In this document: one piece after another, positions 60,983 to 64,000 of the stretch | Position numbering within the stretch: the first letter of the stretch is position 1 | Layout of the letters: every line of letters begins with the position of its first letter | Origin: Nitrospiraceae bacterium | GTDB lineage: Bacteria > Nitrospirota > Nitrospiria > Nitrospirales > UBA8639 | DNA length: 64,000 nucleotides | Direction of reading: 5' to 3' | Assembly: GCA_020632595.1 (NCBI GenBank) | Contig: JACKFF010000004.1 | Span: 1 to 64,000, forward strand | Program-made: the position numbers and the translations under genes | The notes under the pieces: generated by a model | The model's input: the letters and a program-made list of their open reading frames with translations, nothing else | The model's database searches: none | What the model was told of the DNA's origin: nothing

Positions 60983-61720
60983 ATGGCTTCCCCCGTCGTT
61001 GAAGTTCGAAATCTCACCAAGCGATTTCAGGGTTTTACCGCCGTCGATAATATTTCCTTTGACATCAAAAAAGGTGAAATACTCGGTCTCCTTGGGCCGA
61101 ATGGCGCCGGCAAAACCACCACCATTCATATGTTGTTAGGGCTGATCACGCCGACCGGCGGGAACATTCATATGTTCGGACTTGATCTGGCCACACATCG
61201 GGAAACCATTCTGAAACAGGTGAATTTTTCCTCTACCTATATTTCGATGCCTTTTTCTTTAACGGTAGAGGAAAATCTCAAGGTCATTGCGAGGCTTTAT
61301 GAACTCAAGCATATCCAGCAACGCATTGATGATATTGTGAAAAAGCTGGAAATGGAGGACATTCGGCATCGACTGACCAGGAAACTATCTTCAGGCCAAA
61401 TGTCGAGGCTCACCCTGGCCAAAGCCATCATGACCGAACCCAAAGTGCTGTTTCTCGATGAACCCACCGCGAGTTTGGATCCTGATATCGTCAATAAAAT
61501 CAAATCGTTCTTGAAAGAATATCAACGCTCGGAAGGCTTGAGTATTCTCTATACCTCACACAACATGCGGGAGATGGAGGAGATGTCCGATCGCATCATC
61601 TTCCTGCAACGGGGCAAAATTGTGGCGGAAGGTACCGCCTCCGAAATCATTCAACGCTACGCTCAACGAGATCTGGAAGAGGTCTTTTTGAAACTGGCCA
61701 GAGAGCAAAACGGTCCATGA
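60983..61720 (+). CDS. ABC transporter ATP-binding protein (ABC-2 exporter)
   Basis: The product has 245 residues from the ATG at 60983; a TTG overlapping the cytochrome stop is an alternative. Walker A GPNGAGKT, signature LSSGQMSRL, Walker B VLFLDEPTASLD and an H-loop SHNMRE are all present, in the form typical of ABC-2 type exporters (CcmA/YadG-like). The last base pairs overlap the permease start (ATGA). With the cytochrome upstream, export of a cofactor or assembly of a respiratory component is possible but not shown. Confidence 0.92.
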   Translation: MASPVVEVRNLTKRFQGFTAVDNISFDIKKGEILGLLGPNGAGKTTTIHMLLGLITPTGGNIHMFGLDLATHRETILKQVNFSSTYISMPFSLTVEENLKVIARLYELKHIQQRIDDIVKKLEMEDIRHRLTRKLSSGQMSRLTLAKAIMTEPKVLFLDEPTASLDPDIVNKIKSFLKEYQRSEGLSILYTSHNMREMEEMSDRIIFLQRGKIVAEGTASEIIQRYAQRDLEEVFLKLAREQNGP

Positions 61721-62508
61721 GTCTCGGTCGTATCCTTGCCTTGTTGTCGCGTCATATGTATCTCTACAAGCGAAGCTTTGCCCGGTTACTGGAGATCTTT
61801 TATTGGCCGTTTTTAGATTTGGTGGTCTGGGGATTCATTACAATCTACCTGGAAAAGGTCGGCATGCAAGTGCACGGGGCCGTCACTTTTTTTCTGGGAG
61901 CGTTGATTTTGTGGGATGTGTTGTTCCGTGCACAGCAAGGCATTGCTGTCTCATTTTTGGAAGAAATGTGGGCTCGAAATTTGATGAACCTGTTTGCCAG
62001 TCCGTTAACAGTCGGAGAATATCTCGTTGCGACCATGACCATGAGTGTGCTGAAGGTTACTGCCGTGGGTGGGTTGATGATGCTTTTCGCCTGGGTGTTT
62101 TATTCCTACGACATTCTCCAGATGGGCCTTTCCTTGCTTCCCTTTGTTCTCAATCTGGTCATATCCGGCTGGATCATTGGTGTGCTTACTACCTCCATCA
62201 TTATGCGCTTTGGACAGCAGGCTGAAGTGCTGGCCTGGGGTATGGTCTTCCTTTTCCAACCTATCTCATGTGTGTTTTACCCGATTGAAGTCCTTCCCCC
62301 TGTCTTGCAATCCATTGCCTGGATGGTCCCTCCTGCACATATCTTTGAAGGGATGCGTGCGGTCCTCACCACAGGAAGCGCACCGGTGACTCATTTGCTT
62401 TGGGCCGCGGGCCTCAATTGTGGCTTCCTTGTGATCATCGTGGCATGGTTCTACCATACCTTCAATATCTGTAAAGAGCGCGGTATGCTGGTTCGGGTGG
62501 GGGAATAG
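61717..62508 (+). CDS. ABC-2 type permease
   Basis: The product has 263 residues with six hydrophobic segments (for example AVTFFLGALILWDVLFRAQQ and FVLNLVISGWIIGVLTTSII) and the ABC-2 family C-terminal motif PISCVFYPIEVLPPVLQSIA, then WMVPPAHIFEGMRAVL. It pairs with the ATPase through an ATGA overlap. The substrate is unknown. It is the last gene of the tatC-to-exporter series. Confidence 0.9.
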   Translation: MSLGRILALLSRHMYLYKRSFARLLEIFYWPFLDLVVWGFITIYLEKVGMQVHGAVTFFLGALILWDVLFRAQQGIAVSFLEEMWARNLMNLFASPLTVGEYLVATMTMSVLKVTAVGGLMMLFAWVFYSYDILQMGLSLLPFVLNLVISGWIIGVLTTSIIMRFGQQAEVLAWGMVFLFQPISCVFYPIEVLPPVLQSIAWMVPPAHIFEGMRAVLTTGSAPVTHLLWAAGLNCGFLVIIVAWFYHTFNICKERGMLVRVGE

Positions 62509-62700
62509 GTTCTTCCATTAGACTAGTCGTTTGTCATCATTTTCCCATTAAAACGTATAGAAATCAAAGAAAAGTGAAGGCACCTCAGAAAACCTTTGGT
62601 TATTAAAGAAGGAGAAGTCGGTTCGATAAGCAGGGTGTTGTGGGGTATCAAGCGAATGGATCTGAGCCGAATGGTAAGTTTAGCCGGCCCCTCAAGGATA

Positions 62701-63168
62701 TCAGCGCGGGGGTTGGGGACCATGAATTCTTGGATCCATAATCATATCTTCCTGTATCGAATTTTCATGATGATCGGTAGTCCAATAGGACCTACCCAAG
62801 CCGTCCGGATCCCGATCGAAGCTCTGCCCCCTGCCGTCCTGGCTTTTCATTTCCTCTCCTAACTGGCCTTCCTCTACAAAACGCGTACGAAAGACATTCG
62901 GCACGTGCTGAGTATTGTCCGGTTGATCAGTATTCTCTCGTTCGAATTCCTTAATTATGCTGATACCTTGTGTGGTCAGTTTCCATGCCTCAAAGTCACG
63001 TCGACATTGCTCCAGATCTAATTCGCACCAGACGAAATGCTTATCATCCAGTGTGCTGAGATAGAGATCAATCTGTTCATCAACAGTATTATGGGTCGAA
63101 TGCTGCGATGCGCAGGCACCAAGGAGTACGAAGAAACTGACAACACCAAGGGTACAATTATTTCGCAT
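62701..63168 (-). CDS. Small predicted lipoprotein
   Basis: The product has 155 residues from the ATG at 63168, with GGAGGTGG just before it (an upstream GTG is less likely). The N-terminus CTLGVVSFFVLLGACAS carries a lipobox LLGAC. The mature part is polar and acidic, with an internal DKHFVWCELDLEQCRRDFEA segment and a C-terminus poor in hydrophobics. No family is recognised. It is monocistronic and convergent with the permease gene. Confidence 0.62.
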   Translation of the reverse strand: MRNNCTLGVVSFFVLLGACASQHSTHNTVDEQIDLYLSTLDDKHFVWCELDLEQCRRDFEAWKLTTQGISIIKEFERENTDQPDNTQHVPNVFRTRFVEEGQLGEEMKSQDGRGQSFDRDPDGLGRSYWTTDHHENSIQEDMIMDPRIHGPQPPR

Positions 63169-63174
63169 ATCCAC

Positions 63175-63516
63175 CTCCGATAGCTCACCCTATCGGTTGG
63201 ATGCGAATATCCTATATATGCATGAACGACACGTTAAGCATGTTATGTGAAGATCGGATGGTTTAGAGATGAACGGGGTTTGTTTTTTGCCGTTTTTGAC
63301 GATTTGAACGGATTTACATAGTCCTCACCCTGTTTCCTGGGCAGAGTTGTTAAAAGCTTTAGCCTTGCTTCGTTTCTGTAGAGCAGATGATACCCTCGTT
63401 CAAAACCTATGTTTTTTTATTTGATTTTCTGGGCTGAAATGCCGGCTGCAATAATTGGCACCCCAGGCTGCCGGGTCGTTGACTCAAACTCCCTAACTAT
63501 GCGATTTTCCTACCGT
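63175..63516. other. Intergenic region between lipoprotein gene and tRNA-Arg
   Basis: 342 bp, AT-rich. It should contain the promoters of both. No further structure was recognised. Confidence 0.45.
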
Positions 63517-63593
63517 GCGCCCGTAGCTCAGTTGGATAGAGCACCGGCCTTCTAAGCCGGGGGTCGCAGGTTCGATTCCTGCCGGGCGCACCA
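63517..63593 (+). tRNA. tRNA-Arg (anticodon TCT)
   Basis: 77 nt with encoded CCA. Acceptor GCGCCCG/CGGGCGC, D-arm AGCTCAGTTGGATAGAGC, anticodon arm CCGGCCTTCTAAGCCGG with TCT, and T-arm with GTTCGATTC are intact. Confidence 0.97.
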
Positions 63594-64000
63594 TCTACAC
63601 CAAAACAATCAAATCGTTGGAAGACCGCATTTCACTGATCCAATTTCTGCTTCAAGCTTAGTTCCAATCACCCACCATTTTGTTCAATCCTCGCTCTGGG
63701 CCATCCATTTCGGACCACTCGGATACTTTTGTCACGGATTAAAAATGCGCTTAGCTTAGATGGGTATGCCTCTTCCCTGAGGACACCATCCTTACCCTCG
63801 AGTTGGCATGATGTTAAAAAGAATAATCCTTTCTTGAATTAACGATCTGCATTTAGGCGGAGAAGCCTGTTGCCCTGATAAGTTAAAAATCTCTAAGAAA
63901 ACCTCCCCGATCCTTACTCAGCCAGGATTAAGGACTCCCGTCCTCCGTGATTAGCTCGCTTGGAAGACTTAACAGAGAAGTATAGGAATATGGCCAGATC
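63594..64000. other. Window end, no gene seen
   Basis: 407 bp after tRNA-Arg without a supported gene, integrase or copy of the tRNA 3' end. The island of repeats does not extend here. Confidence 0.45.

Noticed and set aside
63517..64000. Integration site at tRNA-Arg
   Set aside because: No integrase and no repeat of the tRNA 3' end were found in the available sequence.

Overview
The window looks like chromosomal DNA of a Nitrospirota bacterium, most likely a Nitrospira-type nitrite oxidiser. This is inferred from the mix of genes: a molybdenum-cofactor/TatC/Mrp/multihaem cytochrome cluster, PASTA-VCBS secreted proteins, a caspase fused to an FGE-type domain, and a 'GTTGAAAAA' inverted-repeat element of a kind I associate with that group. 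No rRNA, phage, plasmid or integrase gene is present, so the assignment is tentative.

Bases 1-13,500 are an accessory island. Eleven copies (plus fragments) of a ~192-bp structured repeat, called R1 here, all lie in + orientation. Between them sit small toxin-antitoxin type modules, all on the - strand: a broken RelE/ParE pair, two DUF2283/DUF4258-like pairs plus an extra small gene, MNT/HEPN, HicBA, a RelE pair and HigBA. One housekeeping gene, pepN, is enclosed in the same way. R1 carries hairpins whose stems change in a compensatory manner between copies. Two lesser repeats (R2, R3) accompany it. Most open frames across R1 copies are spurious.

Bases 13,500-30,000 are ordinary core genome: an HtrA protease, YjbQ, an HD-domain protein, an AsmA-like giant, MtnA, a two-gene regulatory operon (HD-GYP response regulator plus hybrid histidine kinase), lipoprotein and FAD-enzyme genes, a degenerate nucleotidyltransferase, a TPM protein and a DUF3386 protein.

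Bases 30,300-45,100 hold four tandem paralogues of very large predicted secreted proteins. Each has a signal peptide, a run of PASTA repeats (14, 10, 7 and 5), a conserved propeller-like domain and C-terminal FG-GAP/VCBS repeats. The first contains a 204-bp near-identical minisatellite in which five consecutive units carry indels, so its frame is locally broken. Next come a caspase-coiled-coil-FGE fusion (convergent), an outer-membrane protein and a second, membrane-anchored FGE-domain protein.

Bases 52,000-64,000 hold tRNA-Thr(TGT), an alcohol dehydrogenase, a small flagellar-rod-like protein, DegQ and then a same-strand series: tatC, mogA-like, mrp, moeA, mobB, a six-haem NapC/NirT-like cytochrome and a two-gene ABC-2 exporter. 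These fit maturation and export of a molybdoenzyme respiratory system. A small lipoprotein gene and tRNA-Arg(TCT) close the window.
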